DNA of 64,000 nucleotides from Actinopolymorpha sp. NPDC004070 (GCF_040610475.1 NZ_JBEXMJ010000009.1:262848-326847); one strand, 5' to 3'. Positions 54,943 through 64,000 are shown, counted from the first letter of the stretch. Numbers and translations: made by a program. Notes: generated from the sequence alone by a model not told the origin.

Positions 54943-56328
54943 ATGTACGAACGCGCAGCGGCCCTCTGGGCCTGGGCACGCAGGCCGGGGATCCAGGACG
55001 CCGGCCTGGCTGCCGTGCTCTTCGTCAGTTCAGTCGCGATGAGCGATGCCCGTCTGGGAATCGTCAAGATCTACGGCGCGGACGACGACCCTCGGCCGAT
55101 CCAGCTCTGGATCTGGTGGGTGGCGACCGGGATCTGCGTGGCCGCCGTGGTTGTCCGCCGCCGGTGGCCGGTTCCAGCGCTGGCCGCCGCCACGGTCGCC
55201 GCGATAACCCACATGGCCCTGATCGCCGGACCGGTGCCCGCCGACCTGGCCGCCCCACTCGTCCTCTACACCATCGCCACCCGATTCCGCCGCAGAACGT
55301 CACTCGCGCTCCTGGGCTTGACGCTGCTCGCGGCGGTGGGCTGGTCCGTCCTCGTCGGACTCGACGGTATGAGCGACGGCTGGACCTACCTGAATCCCCG
55401 CGATGACGGCGCGCCGAGGCCCGTCGAGCTGGCCAAGCCGAGCATGCCTGGGGACGTTCCCCTGGGTGACGTACTCCCCGCGGATCCTCCATTTCGCCCA
55501 CCGCTCTCCGGGAAAGTGCCGGATGGGAAGGTGATGGATGCGCCGGTAGGACCTACCGGCTGGGGAGGCATTCCCATCCTCGGCCCGATTCTCGTGGCCG
55601 GCTGGGCCATCGGGTCGAGCGTCCAGAGCCGCCGGGCGTACCTCGACGAGCTCACCGCGAGGGCGCGCGACCTCGAACGCGAACGGGACCAACGGGCCGC
55701 CCTCGCCTCGGCCTCCGAGCGCAGCCGGATCACCCGCGAGCTGCACGACGTGGTGGCACACGGCCTCTCCGTGATCGTCATGCAGGCACAGGGCGGTGCA
55801 GCGGCATTCGAGAAGCGGCCCGCGGACACCCTCGCCGCGCTGGGCACCATCGTCGAAACCGGGCGGGCCTCGCTTGCGGACATGCGCCAGGTGCTGGCCG
55901 CCGTCGGGCCGGTGGACGGCTCTCCCCATCCCGTACCAGGGCTCGACTGGCTGCCCCACCTCATCGACCAGGTACGCCAGGCCGGAACCCAGGTGCAGCT
56001 GCACATCGACGGAGCACCGGGAACTCTTCCCACGACCGTCGACCTGTCGGCGTACCGGATCATCCAGGAGGCGCTGACCAATACCATGAAGCACGCCGGC
56101 CCGCGCGCCTGCGCCCAGGTGAGTCTCACGTACGGAAAGTACGAATTCGGAGTGGAGATCAGCGACAACGGTGCCGTGGCGCCTGCCCCCGATGGCGTCG
56201 GCAACGGGCTTCGCGGCATGCGCGAGCGGGCGGAACTGCTGGGTGGAGAGCTGTTCGCCGGTCCAGGGCGGCACGGTGGTTTCGTCGTACGAGCCCGACT
56301 CCCCTTCGCGAGAAGGCTGGTCACATGA
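54943..56328 (+). CDS. Membrane sensor histidine kinase (NarL/DesK type)
   Basis: 461-aa kinase with about five N-terminal helices (residues ~20-140), a Pro-rich segment of ~65 residues, probably extracellular (DGWTYLNPRDDGAPRPVELA), a further helix near 210-225 (IPILGPILVAGWAIGS), a coiled linker, then the dimerisation helix with His268 in ITRELHDVVAHGLSVIVMQA and a HATPase domain (YRIIQEALTNTMKHAG, ISDNGA, GLRGMRERAELLGGEL). Its stop overlaps the response-regulator start (ATGA). Typical of kinases that sense cell-envelope stress and drive an exporter, but none is adjacent. Confidence 0.92.
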   Translation: MYERAAALWAWARRPGIQDAGLAAVLFVSSVAMSDARLGIVKIYGADDDPRPIQLWIWWVATGICVAAVVVRRRWPVPALAAATVAAITHMALIAGPVPADLAAPLVLYTIATRFRRRTSLALLGLTLLAAVGWSVLVGLDGMSDGWTYLNPRDDGAPRPVELAKPSMPGDVPLGDVLPADPPFRPPLSGKVPDGKVMDAPVGPTGWGGIPILGPILVAGWAIGSSVQSRRAYLDELTARARDLERERDQRAALASASERSRITRELHDVVAHGLSVIVMQAQGGAAAFEKRPADTLAALGTIVETGRASLADMRQVLAAVGPVDGSPHPVPGLDWLPHLIDQVRQAGTQVQLHIDGAPGTLPTTVDLSAYRIIQEALTNTMKHAGPRACAQVSLTYGKYEFGVEISDNGAVAPAPDGVGNGLRGMRERAELLGGELFAGPGRHGGFVVRARLPFARRLVT

Positions 56329-56990
56329 TCCGCGTACTCCTGGTCGACGATCAGGCGCTGCTCCGTGCCGGTGTCCGAATGATCCTCGAGAACGCCGACG
56401 ACGTTGACGTCGTTGGCGAGGCCGAGGACGGTGCTCGGGCCGCGGCGATGGCGGCCGAGACCGCGCCCGACGTCGTGCTGATGGACATCCGGATGCCCGA
56501 CGTCGATGGCGTCGAGGCCACCCGCCGCATCCGTGCCGAGCTCCCCGACGGACCGAGGATCCTGATCCTCACCACGTTCGACCTCGACGAATACGTCTAC
56601 ACAGCCCTGCGCGCCGGCGCCAGCGGATTCATCCTGAAAGACACCCTCGCCCCTGACCTGCTGTCGGCGATTCGCGCCGTCGCCCGCGGCGACGCCATCG
56701 TCGCCCCGACCGTGACCAGACGGCTGATCGAACGCCACATCGGGACCAACACCGATCCACTGCCCCTTTCCGAGGTCGAGCTTCGCGCCCTCACCGAACG
56801 AGAGCGCGAGGTACTCGAGCTCATCGCCCGCGGACTGTCCAACGCCGAGATCGCTGCCCGTCTCTGCCTCACCGGAGGAACCGTGAAGGGCCATGTCAGC
56901 CGGATCCTGAGCAAACTCGGCCTGCGCGATCGCGTCCAAGCCGTCGTTCTCGCCTACGAATGTGGCCTGGTCCGCGCTGGCAGCAACTAG
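56325..56990 (+). CDS. NarL/FixJ-family response regulator
   Basis: 221-aa DNA-binding regulator, partner of the upstream kinase by ATGA overlap. Receiver domain with acidic pair in VLLVDDQALLRAGVRMIL, phospho-acceptor Asp54 in VVLMDIRMPDVDG, and Lys in GFILKDTLAPDLL. LuxR-type HTH at the C-terminus: LTEREREVLELIARGLSNAE then IAARLCLTGGTVKGHVSRIL. It ends 6 nt before the IS-associated repeat at 56996, whose hairpin may end the transcript. Confidence 0.93.
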   Translation: MIRVLLVDDQALLRAGVRMILENADDVDVVGEAEDGARAAAMAAETAPDVVLMDIRMPDVDGVEATRRIRAELPDGPRILILTTFDLDEYVYTALRAGASGFILKDTLAPDLLSAIRAVARGDAIVAPTVTRRLIERHIGTNTDPLPLSEVELRALTEREREVLELIARGLSNAEIAARLCLTGGTVKGHVSRILSKLGLRDRVQAVVLAYECGLVRAGSN

Positions 56991-56995
56991 GGTGT

Positions 56996-57120
56996 GCTAG
57001 CTACTTCGACCTGAAGAAGTCGGCGCGTGTCGGTCCGGCTGTTGGGGTCTGTTGCTCGCGAGGATGGCCTCGACCCTTGGGCTAGAAGGGATCGAGGCCA
57101 TCGTGTTTCGTACGTAGGCG
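56996..57120 (+). repeat. IS-associated repeat, copy 2
   Basis: Second copy of the element at 52864-52990, with hairpin GATGGCCTCGACCC / GGGATCGAGGCCATC around TTGGGCTAGAA. It stands directly before the IS1182-like transposase remnant and directly after the response-regulator stop. Confidence 0.75.
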
Positions 57121-57124
57121 ATCA

Positions 57125-57682
57125 GCCGTCTTTGTTCGCGTCGGTGCTGCTTGAGGAGTTGTTGAGGCTCCCGCTGGAGCTGGCTCGGGGCGACGCGATG
57201 TGGATGATCCGGAGTTCTTCGCGCCGTTCGTGCCGTTCTTCGACCCGCGCATCGGGCGCCCCTCCACGCCGGTGGAGGTCTACCTGCGGTTGATGTTCTT
57301 GAAGTTCCGGTACCGGCTGGGCTATGAGTCGCTGTGCTGTGTGCTGTGAGGTCACCGATTCGATCACCTGGCGACGGTTGTGCCGGATTCCGCTGGACGG
57401 TTCGGTGCCTCATCCAACAACGTTGATGAAGTTGACCACCGACCCGGCGGGTCAGCCCTGCACGACCCCGGTGCCCGGCCGATCGCCAAGGGCCGGCTCG
57501 GCAAGCCGGTGGAGTTCGGGCACAAGGCCCAGCTCGTCGAAGGTGACGACGGGGTGATCGTCGACCACACGGTCGAACGCGGCAACCCGGCCGACGCGCC
57601 CCAACTCGCGCCGCCCGTGGAACGGATCCGCATGGACGAGTTCGCCCTCGAAGCCGAGATGAAGTGGGATGAGGGCAAGTAG
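57125..57682 (+). mobile_element. IS1182-like transposase remnant, deleted and frameshifted
   Basis: Plus strand reads DDPEFFAPFVPFFDPRIGRP, YLRLMFLKFRYRLGYESLC, then after a frame break VTDSITWRRLCRIPLDGSVP and HPTTLMKLTT. A large central part is missing, and the sequence resumes as RPIAKGRLGKPVEFGHKAQL and VDHTVERGNPADAPQLAPPV. This order matches IS1182/IS5-type transposases, where this spacing is several hundred bp longer. Inactive. Confidence 0.7.
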
Positions 57683-57742
57683 GGGCCGGCCGTGCAGAGA
57701 GCGCACTGATGGGGTCAGCCAGATGCCTCTTTCGCAAGCCTC

Positions 57743-58520
57743 CTAGAACACGATGCTGAGGTCGATCGGTCCGTTGTGCGTGATCCGCAGGATGAGGGTC
57801 TGCGTGGCGGCGTCCCAGGTTTCGCTGTGGCCGTAGGGGCGTGAGTGATTCGGGTCCTGTTTGCGTACTGGACGGTCGGTCTGGCGCCGGTCACCGTTAT
57901 GGTCGTCGTACGAACGTCTCGCGGGCTCTGGTCGTTGAGCACGCGTCCACCGGCGGTGAGTACGCCTCCGTCGGCGTTGGTGATGACGTTGCCGGAGGTC
58001 TCGCGTCGGACGGTCATCCGGTCGTAGATGTACTCCGTGGGATTGGTGAGGTCCTCGTCGGGGACGAGGTCGGCGTACACGTCGGTGAGGTCGAGTCGGT
58101 AGTTGTTGAGGTGCACGTGGGCCACCCCGTCGTCCTCACGGAAGGTCCCGAACGTGTGGTTGGTGGCGACGACGCCGATGGTGATGTCCGGAGCCTGGTG
58201 TAGGGAGAACGTCGACGAGGCGAGGAAGTGGTCGTTCTCATGTGAGTTCATCCAGAACCACGTGTCCTGGAACCGCAGGGTGAAGTCGTTGGCGGAGACG
58301 GTCTGACTGGGGTAGAAGCTGTTGAAGTACCTGTCGTCCTTTGCCGTTGTGAGCACATGTCCGAGGCGGGCGGCGTCCCCTGTCGGGACGTTGCGGGGAA
58401 GGAGCGAGACGATCCCGTACCGACCGGAGGACGGGATGATGTTGGACGTGTCGTGGTCGGTCCAGTACGGCACCTCGAAGGCGTCAGTCTGGGTGATGCG
58501 CCCCGGGTTTCTCGAGCAGC
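57743..58520 (-). pseudogene. C-terminal part of a large enzyme gene, cut by an IS3 element
   Basis: Minus strand reads VPYWTDHDTSNIIPSSGRYG, DTWFWMNSHENDHFLASSTF, VATNHTFGTFREDDGVAHVH and LTNPTEYIYDRMTVRRETSG. Near 57850 the sense moves one frame to GHSETWDAATQTLILRITHN and GPIDLSIVF, ending TAG at 57743-57745. The N-terminal part is missing: upstream sequence is the IS3 OrfA below. The Trp/His/Asn-rich character suggests a secreted carbohydrate-active enzyme, but I cannot name the family. Confidence 0.55.
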
Positions 58521-58522
58521 AC

Positions 58523-58837
58523 CTATCGTGGCATTGACGCGAAGAAAGCCGTTGCCCGCTTGAGGATCTCCACATCCTCCTTCAGCCGCCGGTTGTCCCT
58601 GCGCAGCTGAGACAGCTCCTCCCGCTCTGCGCTGGTCAGCCCGCCGTCGAGGCGGTCTCCGGCGTCGCGTTCGGCCTGCTTGACCCACTCCCGCACCGCG
58701 GTCTCGGTCAGATCGAAGTCCTTCGCGACCTGACCGACGGTCCGGTCACCACGTTGGCACAGTTCGACGATCTCGGCCTTGAACTCCGGCGTGAACGAGC
58801 GGCGCGGGCGCGGCTGCTTCTTGCCCATGCTCTCCAT
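58523..58837 (-). mobile_element. IS3-family OrfA transposase, OrfB missing
   Basis: 104-aa helix-turn-helix OrfA: RRSFTPEFKAEIVELCQRGD, TVGQVAKDFDLTETAVREWV, and a leucine-zipper-like end, LSQLRRDNRRLKEDVEILKR, finishing ATAFFASMPR. ATG at 58837 starts MESMGKKQPRPRR. In intact elements a -1 frameshift near this point leads into OrfB, but downstream sequence is the truncated enzyme gene, so the element has lost its catalytic half. A separate OrfB fragment lies at 61958 on the other strand. Confidence 0.85.
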
Positions 58838-59114
58838 GGTCCGACATCCTTCCCCAGGACCGAAGCCCTGATCTTGGATGTCCGTCAAACCGGGTCAGCT
58901 CCAGACTCGCTGCACTGAGTGGTAGCCCCACAGGGTGCATACATGAAGGCCGCGCTACTTCTTGTGAACGAACGGGTCCGCTGCGTTCCTATGGCCTGCT
59001 TGGTGGGAGTTTCCCAGACCGATTACGGCCGCATAGTCGCCAGAACGTGGGGTAGGGCCCCGATCAGGGCGGCCAATGCACTACTGGAGCGGGCCGGAGG
59101 GAAGGACAGCGCAG

Positions 59115-60557
59115 ATGACGCGGCATGACCTCCTCGACGGCAGGTATGCGCTCCATCGGATCGTCGGGCACGGCGGTATGGCGAAGGTGTGGAAAGGCGA
59201 GGACGTCCAATTCGGACGTCCGGTCGCCGTGAAGGTGTTGCGCAGCGACCTTTGTCGCGACCCGGTGTTCCGTGCCCGGTTCGCATGGGAGTCCCAGGCC
59301 CTGGCCAGTCTCAGCCACCCGGGCATCGTCTCGTTCTACGGCAGCGGCGTCGACGTGACCGACGACAACCCCGTCCCGTACATGGTCATGGAGTACGTCG
59401 AGGGCAGCACGTTCCGCGAGGTGCTGGGAGAAACAGACCGGGTCGCCCCGGACCGAGCGCTTGAGTTGACGGCGCAGGTCCTCGCCGCGCTCGCGTACAG
59501 CCATCGGCTGGGGATCGTCCACCGGGACGTGAAGCCCGCCAATGTCATGATGACGTCGTCGGGAACGGTCAAGGTCCTAGACTTCGGCATCTCACGTGCC
59601 ATCGCCGAAATGTCGTCGCACCTGACGGAGCCGGCGACAGCGGTAGGCACGGCGCAGTACCTCTCGCCGGAGCAGGCGCGCGGGAAGCCGGTCGACGGGC
59701 GCAGCGACATCTACGCGGTCGGCTGCATGCTGTACGAACTGCTCACCGGTCGCGCTCCGTTCCTGGGCGACTCCCCGCTCGCTGTCGCCCTTCAGCAGGT
59801 GGAGCAGGATCCGCCTGCTCCCTCGGACATCGCGGACGTGCCGCAGCCCCACGCGGCCATCGCCATGCGGGCACTGCAGAAGAGCCCCGGCCGGCGGTAC
59901 CAGAACGCCGACGAGATGGTCCACGCGATCAACGCCGTACTGGCCGGAAGTGTGGCGGACACCGAGGTGGCATCGGCCCCCGAACCCGTACGGCGCGCGT
60001 CCGTGATCGCGGGTCCGGTGGGTCTGGAGGCCCGGCACACCAGGCCGGTCAGCTCCTCGATGCGGGGGAAACGGGCGTACGCGTTCTCGGCGGTCGCAGT
60101 CCTGGCCGTCGTCGCCGCCATTGCGGGAGTCGTCCAGTTGGTCGGCCCCGGCCAGCTGCGTATCTCCGTCGTGCCTCCGCTGCACGAACCCGCCCCTCTT
60201 GCGCTAGCGCCCGCGAAGAAACCCGTGCCCGTCGACCGGCCCGCGGACTCCCTCGCACCAGGAACCACCGGCCGCCCGGCCGGCGATGTGGGTGCGGGAC
60301 AGGCCGCGGTGGTCAACAACGCCCTCCTCGCCCGGACGAAGCCTGCGGCCAAGCACAACCACAGGGCCGCCAAGTCACGGGGCGGCGCACGAGGGGTATC
60401 TCACAAGAAGGCCGGCTCCGCCCCGGTGCGAGCGCGCTGGGCGGGCCGTGCTCACCCGCTTGCGAAGAAGGACGGATCCCACGTGAGCGGTGCGAAGAGG
60501 CAAAGCGGTCCGAGCACTCGGGGAGGAGCCGGGGGCCGAGGTAGGCACGGGCACTAA
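59115..60557 (+). CDS. Transmembrane Ser/Thr protein kinase (PknB-like)
   Basis: 480-aa kinase. Gly-rich loop VGHGGMAKVWKG, ATP-binding Lys40 in VAVKVL, catalytic loop HRDVKPANVMM with Asp138, DFG at 156-158 (VLDFGISRAI), and activation-loop end GTAQYLSPEQARG. A membrane helix at residues ~322-344 (FSAVAVLAVVAAIAGVVQLV) is followed by a ~135-residue extracellular tail rich in Lys, Ala, Pro and Gly with no PASTA repeats. The tail is strongly basic near the end (AKSRGGARGVSHKKAG) and could bind anionic wall polymers. ATG at 59115 follows GGAGGGAAGG; it is monocistronic. Targets unknown. Confidence 0.92.
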   Translation: MTRHDLLDGRYALHRIVGHGGMAKVWKGEDVQFGRPVAVKVLRSDLCRDPVFRARFAWESQALASLSHPGIVSFYGSGVDVTDDNPVPYMVMEYVEGSTFREVLGETDRVAPDRALELTAQVLAALAYSHRLGIVHRDVKPANVMMTSSGTVKVLDFGISRAIAEMSSHLTEPATAVGTAQYLSPEQARGKPVDGRSDIYAVGCMLYELLTGRAPFLGDSPLAVALQQVEQDPPAPSDIADVPQPHAAIAMRALQKSPGRRYQNADEMVHAINAVLAGSVADTEVASAPEPVRRASVIAGPVGLEARHTRPVSSSMRGKRAYAFSAVAVLAVVAAIAGVVQLVGPGQLRISVVPPLHEPAPLALAPAKKPVPVDRPADSLAPGTTGRPAGDVGAGQAAVVNNALLARTKPAAKHNHRAAKSRGGARGVSHKKAGSAPVRARWAGRAHPLAKKDGSHVSGAKRQSGPSTRGGAGGRGRHGH

Positions 60558-60602
60558 CCGTACCGCGGCCACCGGCTTCTCTGTCGCGAGCCAGGGTGCA
60601 CG

Positions 60603-60869
60603 TCACCGGAGGGAATCACGACGGAACTGCTCCGGTCGGTCGGTGGCGGTGGCCACGGCGTGGCGGCAGTCGGCGACCTGTTTCAGGGACCGATCACGCA
60701 GTGTCCGGTACCGCCAGGCCGTCGCAACGAGCTGCTGCAGGTGGGCGAGACCCCCGAACTCGCCGTCGTCGGAGTCTCTTCGAGCCCGCTGCAGGTCCAA
60801 GAAGACCAGTTCATCCGGCGCGGCGGAGAAGCGCAGACATCGGGCAGCGGGCACCTGGAACATTCGCAT
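60603..60869 (-). CDS. 88-aa ORF with faint similarity to lasso-peptide B proteins
   Basis: ATG at 60869, stop at 60603, GC-rich third positions throughout. Phrases: RCLRFSAAPDELVFLDLQRA and LVATAWRYRTLRDRSLKQVA. The first recalls the PqqD-like recognition element of lasso-peptide B proteins (VFLDL), the second their helical linker. The catalytic domain is absent and no precursor, cyclase or exporter genes are present, so at most this is a remnant. Treat the resemblance as tentative. Confidence 0.3.
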   Translation of the reverse strand: MRMFQVPAARCLRFSAAPDELVFLDLQRARRDSDDGEFGGLAHLQQLVATAWRYRTLRDRSLKQVADCRHAVATATDRPEQFRRDSLR

Positions 60870-61591
60870 GGACCGTCTTGAAGACGTCGGTGTCCCAGTA
60901 GCGCCGTAGCAGAACTTCGCCGCGATGCAGGGATAGCCGGCTGCCACCACCTGGAACGACGACGACCCGACGAAAGCAGGGGACGGTGGGGCACATCCCG
61001 CCACTGTTGCCTTGACTGCGTCCGCTGGCTTATTGGCACTTTCCAGCGGATGAGGCCCACGTCGGCGTCAACGCCGAACGCAGCTTCGACGCCGATTACC
61101 TGCTGCTCGAATGGCTGCCTGTTCACGAGCAGGTGGCTGACCTTCAGCCCGAGCTGAACCGCTGCCTGGCGAATGTCGTCCCCCTTCCCCATGGACTCGT
61201 CGCGGTTCATGCCGAGTCACAGTCAGTGTCGTGTGTCGGTCTGGCCAGCGGGCGAAGGCTGGCGAGCTCGGTCATGGCGGGTTGTCCATCAAACTGACCA
61301 GGTGCATAGCCTGCCCAGGCCGAAGTAGTGGCCTGATCGGTTCTCACCAGCCGTCGACGATCTGGGCGTCGAACATGCGTCGGTGCGTCTCCGCAGGTCA
61401 CCGGCGGTCACAAGCGAGAGCCAGTGGGGGCCGTGCACGACCTGCGACAAGCCTTACGTGTTAAGTCTGCTGTCGGGGGTAGACGGGCACGATATGCGTC
61501 CAGGGCCGGGGGAAGTGGCGCGCAGAGCATCGGCGGTGGGGGGCTGCGAATCCGCTAGGTCACTTCTGCTTCGCAGGCAGCCTGCAACTTC
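60870..61591. other. Scar region with coding-like debris
   Basis: About 720 bp. The plus strand near 61035-61230 has a GC-biased stretch reading HFPADEAHVGVNAERSFDAD then YLLLEWLPVHEQVADLQPEL, probably part of a lost gene; the family is unknown. Nothing else is supported. Confidence 0.35.
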
Positions 61592-61900
61592 ATGAGAGCG
61601 GAAAGTATGAATCTAAGGCGGGAAACGGTCGGCTCGCTGCGCACCCGGCTCGCTGCGGCGGCCAAGGCGCTCAGCCCGGCCTCCCGGGACGTCGCAGACG
61701 CCTTGGAGCATGGCCGTCGTGTTGGACTGTCAGAGGATGAGGCTCGCGAAACTCTCTCTACTTGGCGTGCCTTCTACGCCAACCAACCCTTCCCACTCCA
61801 ATGGGAGACTGTGTGGGAAGCGATGACGCTCCGGGCTCTCGGGGACGAGTGGCGACCGGAGCGTCTACCCCGTGACTGGCGCGCGGAGTTCCGCTTGTAA
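61592..61900 (+). CDS. Small hypothetical protein (up to 102 aa)
   Basis: Helical, polar protein: LRTRLAAAAKALSPASRDVA, DALEHGRRVGLSEDEARETL, and a tail rich in Trp and Arg (ALGDEWRPERLPRDWRAEF). ATG at 61607 (MNLRRET) with GAGAGCGGAAAG upstream may be the real start, giving 97 aa. No family recognised; it is flanked by mobile-element scars. Confidence 0.5.
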   Translation: MRAESMNLRRETVGSLRTRLAAAAKALSPASRDVADALEHGRRVGLSEDEARETLSTWRAFYANQPFPLQWETVWEAMTLRALGDEWRPERLPRDWRAEFRL

Positions 61901-61957
61901 GGGATTGATTCGTCGCCGGCCAGCGCACGCGTCAGTATGGCCGGTTCGTTGTGCCTG

Positions 61958-62280
61958 GCGCAGCCGGGCCGAGACCCCACCCAGGGCCGCCGGCGCGAGC
62001 TCGCGGCCCACATACGCCGGGTGTTTGAGGAATCCCGGCAGACCTCGGGGTGTCGCCGGGTGGCCGCGGCGTTGAACCGTAAGGGCCATGAGTGCTCCGT
62101 CGGCTTGGTCGCTGACTTGATGCGTGAGCTCGGGCTGCGGGCGGTCCAGCCGCGGGCGTACAAGGGCACCACGGTGCCTGGTGAGCACGCCGAACCGGTC
62201 CCGGACCTGATCGGGCGGGATTTCACCGCGGCAGCGCCCGGGCAGCGGCTGGTCGGTGACATCGTCCGCGCGGGCCGGTC
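61958..62280 (+). mobile_element. IS3-family OrfB fragment
   Basis: Reads RRELAAHIRRVFEESRQTSG, CRRVAAALNRKGHECSVGLV, ADLMRELGLRAVQPRAYKGT and IGRDFTAAAPGQRLVGDI, the N-terminal HTH_21 part of IS3 OrfB up to the first catalytic Asp. It breaks off there into unrelated sequence, so the DDE domain is missing. Confidence 0.8.
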
Positions 62281-62430
62281 TGGCCGGCCGATGGCGACAA
62301 CCAGTTCGTCGTCATACATTCGGCACGTCGGGGGCCGCCCTGGCCGTGCACCAGTCAGTCCCCAGCCCTGTGGCCATGCTGGGGCGGTCCCCGATCCCGA
62401 ACGTCGCGCGCGAGGGGAGGGTCCCAGACC

Positions 62431-62655
62431 ATGGCCGGCCGGACCGATGGTGTGACGGTGTTGGCAACGTTCGAGCGCACCGCGGAGGGGCGACGGCGGG
62501 CCGTCATAGCCCGCGAGAAGGCAGTCCGCCGGCTGCGGAGCCTCAAACTCACCCGCCGCTACGGCGCCAGCCTGCTTGACCGCCAGGGCGTGGTGTGGTT
62601 GGTCCTGTTCGACCGGGACGACGGCGCGAGCCGAGGTGGCAGTGCCGCCGGATAA
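62431..62655 (+). CDS. Hypothetical ORF (74 aa)
   Basis: ATG at 62431. Basic, coding-like: VTVLATFERTAEGRRRAVIA, EKAVRRLRSLKLTRRYGASL, LLDRQGVVWLVLFDRDDG. No convincing ribosome site and no family recognised. It lies directly after the IS3 fragment, so it may be part of a lost accessory gene. Confidence 0.35.
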   Translation: MAGRTDGVTVLATFERTAEGRRRAVIAREKAVRRLRSLKLTRRYGASLLDRQGVVWLVLFDRDDGASRGGSAAG

Positions 62656-63494
62656 CTCGTCGGCAGCCTTCGGGTCCGACGTCGTCAGCGTATGGAGACG
62701 GCGGCCGGCTGCCGGGCGACGTTGACGCCCTGGCCCTCAGGTCGGGCCTGTACGACCGGATCGCCGCCAGGCGGTCGGGGCATGACGGTGGGCTGGCCAC
62801 GGGTGAGGTGTCCCGCGCCGGAGTAGCGCTCCCTGCGGGTTGTCGACGAGACGAGACGCTGATCTTCGCTGACGATCATGGCTTTCGCGTCAGGATGCCA
62901 GCGCGCTTTGGGTGAGCGCGATGCGGTTCTGGGTCATGGTGAGGGCGGATCGGTGTGGCTTGGTCTGTCCGGACGGACCTCGGTGTTTGTGGGCCTTGCG
63001 CGGCCCTCGCGTGGGTCAGATTCGGCGGCGCAGCGCACACAGGAGGTAATTCACGGGAAGATCGCCAGCAGCAGTCTGGGCTCCGCTACAGGTTGGGAGT
63101 CCGACCCGTTGGTTCGCACTTCTGAGCTCCGGTGTTTCCTCCGTCGCCGTAGGCCAGTCCCCCTGGTGAATCAGCGGGTCGGATGCGAGCTTGGTGCGGG
63201 GTTCACCTCCCGGGAACCCCGCCCCGGCCATCGCCCTGCGTCGATGGGGGTCACGGTGGCCGTTGGCGTCCGCGGCACGCGCTGTCGGCAATGCCTGTGC
63301 GCTTCGTCAGCGGCTAACTTCGAACTCCACTAGCTTCATTGATGATCGCCCCGGCCGGTCCTCGGATGGCTCCGGCAAGGGGAGGGTTAGGGCCCGTGTC
63401 GATGACTGTGAGGGGGGCCGGGGCGGTCACTCTCCGGTTCGCCGGCCGCTGATGAACCGGCCGTCGTTGGCTCGCCGTCGGCAGCGTGGCTGTG
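62656..63494. other. Right-hand scar region, no gene recognised
   Basis: About 840 bp. Several open frames exist on both strands but none has a recognisable motif or ribosome site. No direct repeats or hairpins stood out by eye. Confidence 0.35.
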
Positions 63495-63845
63495 CTAGGC
63501 GGGCTTCTTCTGCTCTTGTTGGTGCAGCCGCTGTTCGCACTGGTCCAGCAGGCGTTCACGCAGGTCGAGGAGGCGTTCGCGTTCATCGAAGAGACGCTCG
63601 CGATCCTGGGCCCGGACCTCACGTGCGTCGGCGATCCGATCACGTTCGGCGGCTATCTGGTCGCGTCGGTCGGCGTCGGCTTCGCGTTGGTCGGCGATCC
63701 AGTATCGGTAGTCGGCCGCGACGTCTCGTTCCGCAGCAGCCCGTTCATGCTCGTCCGGGCCGAGGGTGCCCGTCTGGTCGACGAGTCCCCGGCGGGTGTG
63801 CGCCGCCAGCTGGCGCAGGAGGGCTGCAAATGCCCGATTGGCCAC
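63495..63845 (-). CDS. Coiled-coil hypothetical protein
   Basis: 116 aa from GTG at 63845; the frame stays open upstream to at least 63975, so the true start may lie further right or beyond the window. Almost entirely heptad-like and charged: ERDVAADYRYWIADQREADA, DRRDQIAAERDRIADAREVR, RLFDERERLLDLRERLLDQC. Repeating D-R-x-x and R-E-R units suggest a long coiled coil. Such proteins are common in actinobacteria near GAF/ANTAR regulators, but no such gene is in view. Function unknown. Confidence 0.6.
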   Translation of the reverse strand: MANRAFAALLRQLAAHTRRGLVDQTGTLGPDEHERAAAERDVAADYRYWIADQREADADRRDQIAAERDRIADAREVRAQDRERLFDERERLLDLRERLLDQCEQRLHQQEQKKPA

Positions 63846-64000
63846 CGCCCGGACACGTTCGGCCGCGGCGAGTTGACGGGGCGGTGGCGGGTGGCTCGGA
63901 CCTGGCTTAGCCCGGATCCGCCGATGGGCTGGGTGTGGTGAGCGGGTCGTGACGCGAGAATGCCCTTGCGTGTTGGAGGATCGGTCTTGTCGAAGGAACG

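Noticed and set aside
63486..63941. Plus-strand ORF beginning with a hydrophobic leucine stretch
   Set aside because: It is the mirror of the minus-strand coiled-coil gene; the hydrophobic pattern arises from the antisense of Glu/Gln/Arg codons.

Overview
The window is 64 kb of high-GC DNA with the gene content and codon use of a free-living actinobacterium: LLM-class flavin monooxygenases, GAF/NarL-type histidine kinases, a PknB-like Ser/Thr kinase, and GTG starts. No rRNA, complete tRNA or CRISPR array was seen, and the genus cannot be fixed from the sequence alone.

Region 1 (1-17.4 kb) is a sulfur-scavenging island. It holds a sulfate ABC transporter (sbp-cysT-cysW, running off the left edge), two FAD/NAD(P)-binding proteins of unknown reaction, a cysteine dioxygenase-type protein, an SsuD-like monooxygenase, a complete peptide-type ABC importer, two more LLM-class monooxygenases and a flavin reductase. 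All seven transcription units carry a 17-bp inverted-repeat site, CCTA-N9-TAGG, over the promoter: five sites are exact and one has a single mismatch. Two units also start with a tiny apparently leaderless ORF sharing the signature DLMRVASGLC and ending in one or several cysteines, as expected of a cysteine-sensing leader peptide. A 53-aa ORF fits between the second monooxygenase and the flavin reductase with ATGA overlaps at both ends. I regard this repressor-plus-attenuator regulon as the most interesting system here.

Region 2 (17.4-35 kb) is mixed chromosomal content: a CrtI-like oxidoreductase, a GAF histidine kinase, an NhaA antiporter fused to a DsbA domain, a GlxA-type regulator divergent from an HD-domain protein, AhpD-like, YciI-like, nitroreductase, VOC and GNAT proteins, a frameshifted secreted PHP-domain gene, and an orphan peptide-binding lipoprotein. 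Several fragments (IS5-like, YbaB-like, tyrosine phosphatase) show decay.

Region 3 (35-49.2 kb) begins with IS3 and integrase remnants. Two direct repeats of about 110 bp (36.8 and 49.0 kb) bracket roughly 12 kb carrying a histidine kinase, PRPP synthetase, universal stress protein, CBS protein, nicotinate phosphoribosyltransferase, protein-isoaspartate methyltransferase, an MFS exporter with a coupled frameshifted gene, and a membrane protein. The right repeat abuts a tRNA 3' remnant. This looks like an old integrated island with stress and nucleotide-cofactor genes.

Region 4 (49.2-64 kb) holds a three-GAF sensor lacking its ATPase domain, a cysteine-rich unknown protein, a secreted alpha/beta hydrolase, a NarL-type two-component pair between two copies of an IS-associated repeat, IS1182-like and IS3 remnants, a truncated secreted-enzyme fragment, a Ser/Thr kinase, and a right-hand scar zone with small ORFs and a coiled-coil protein.
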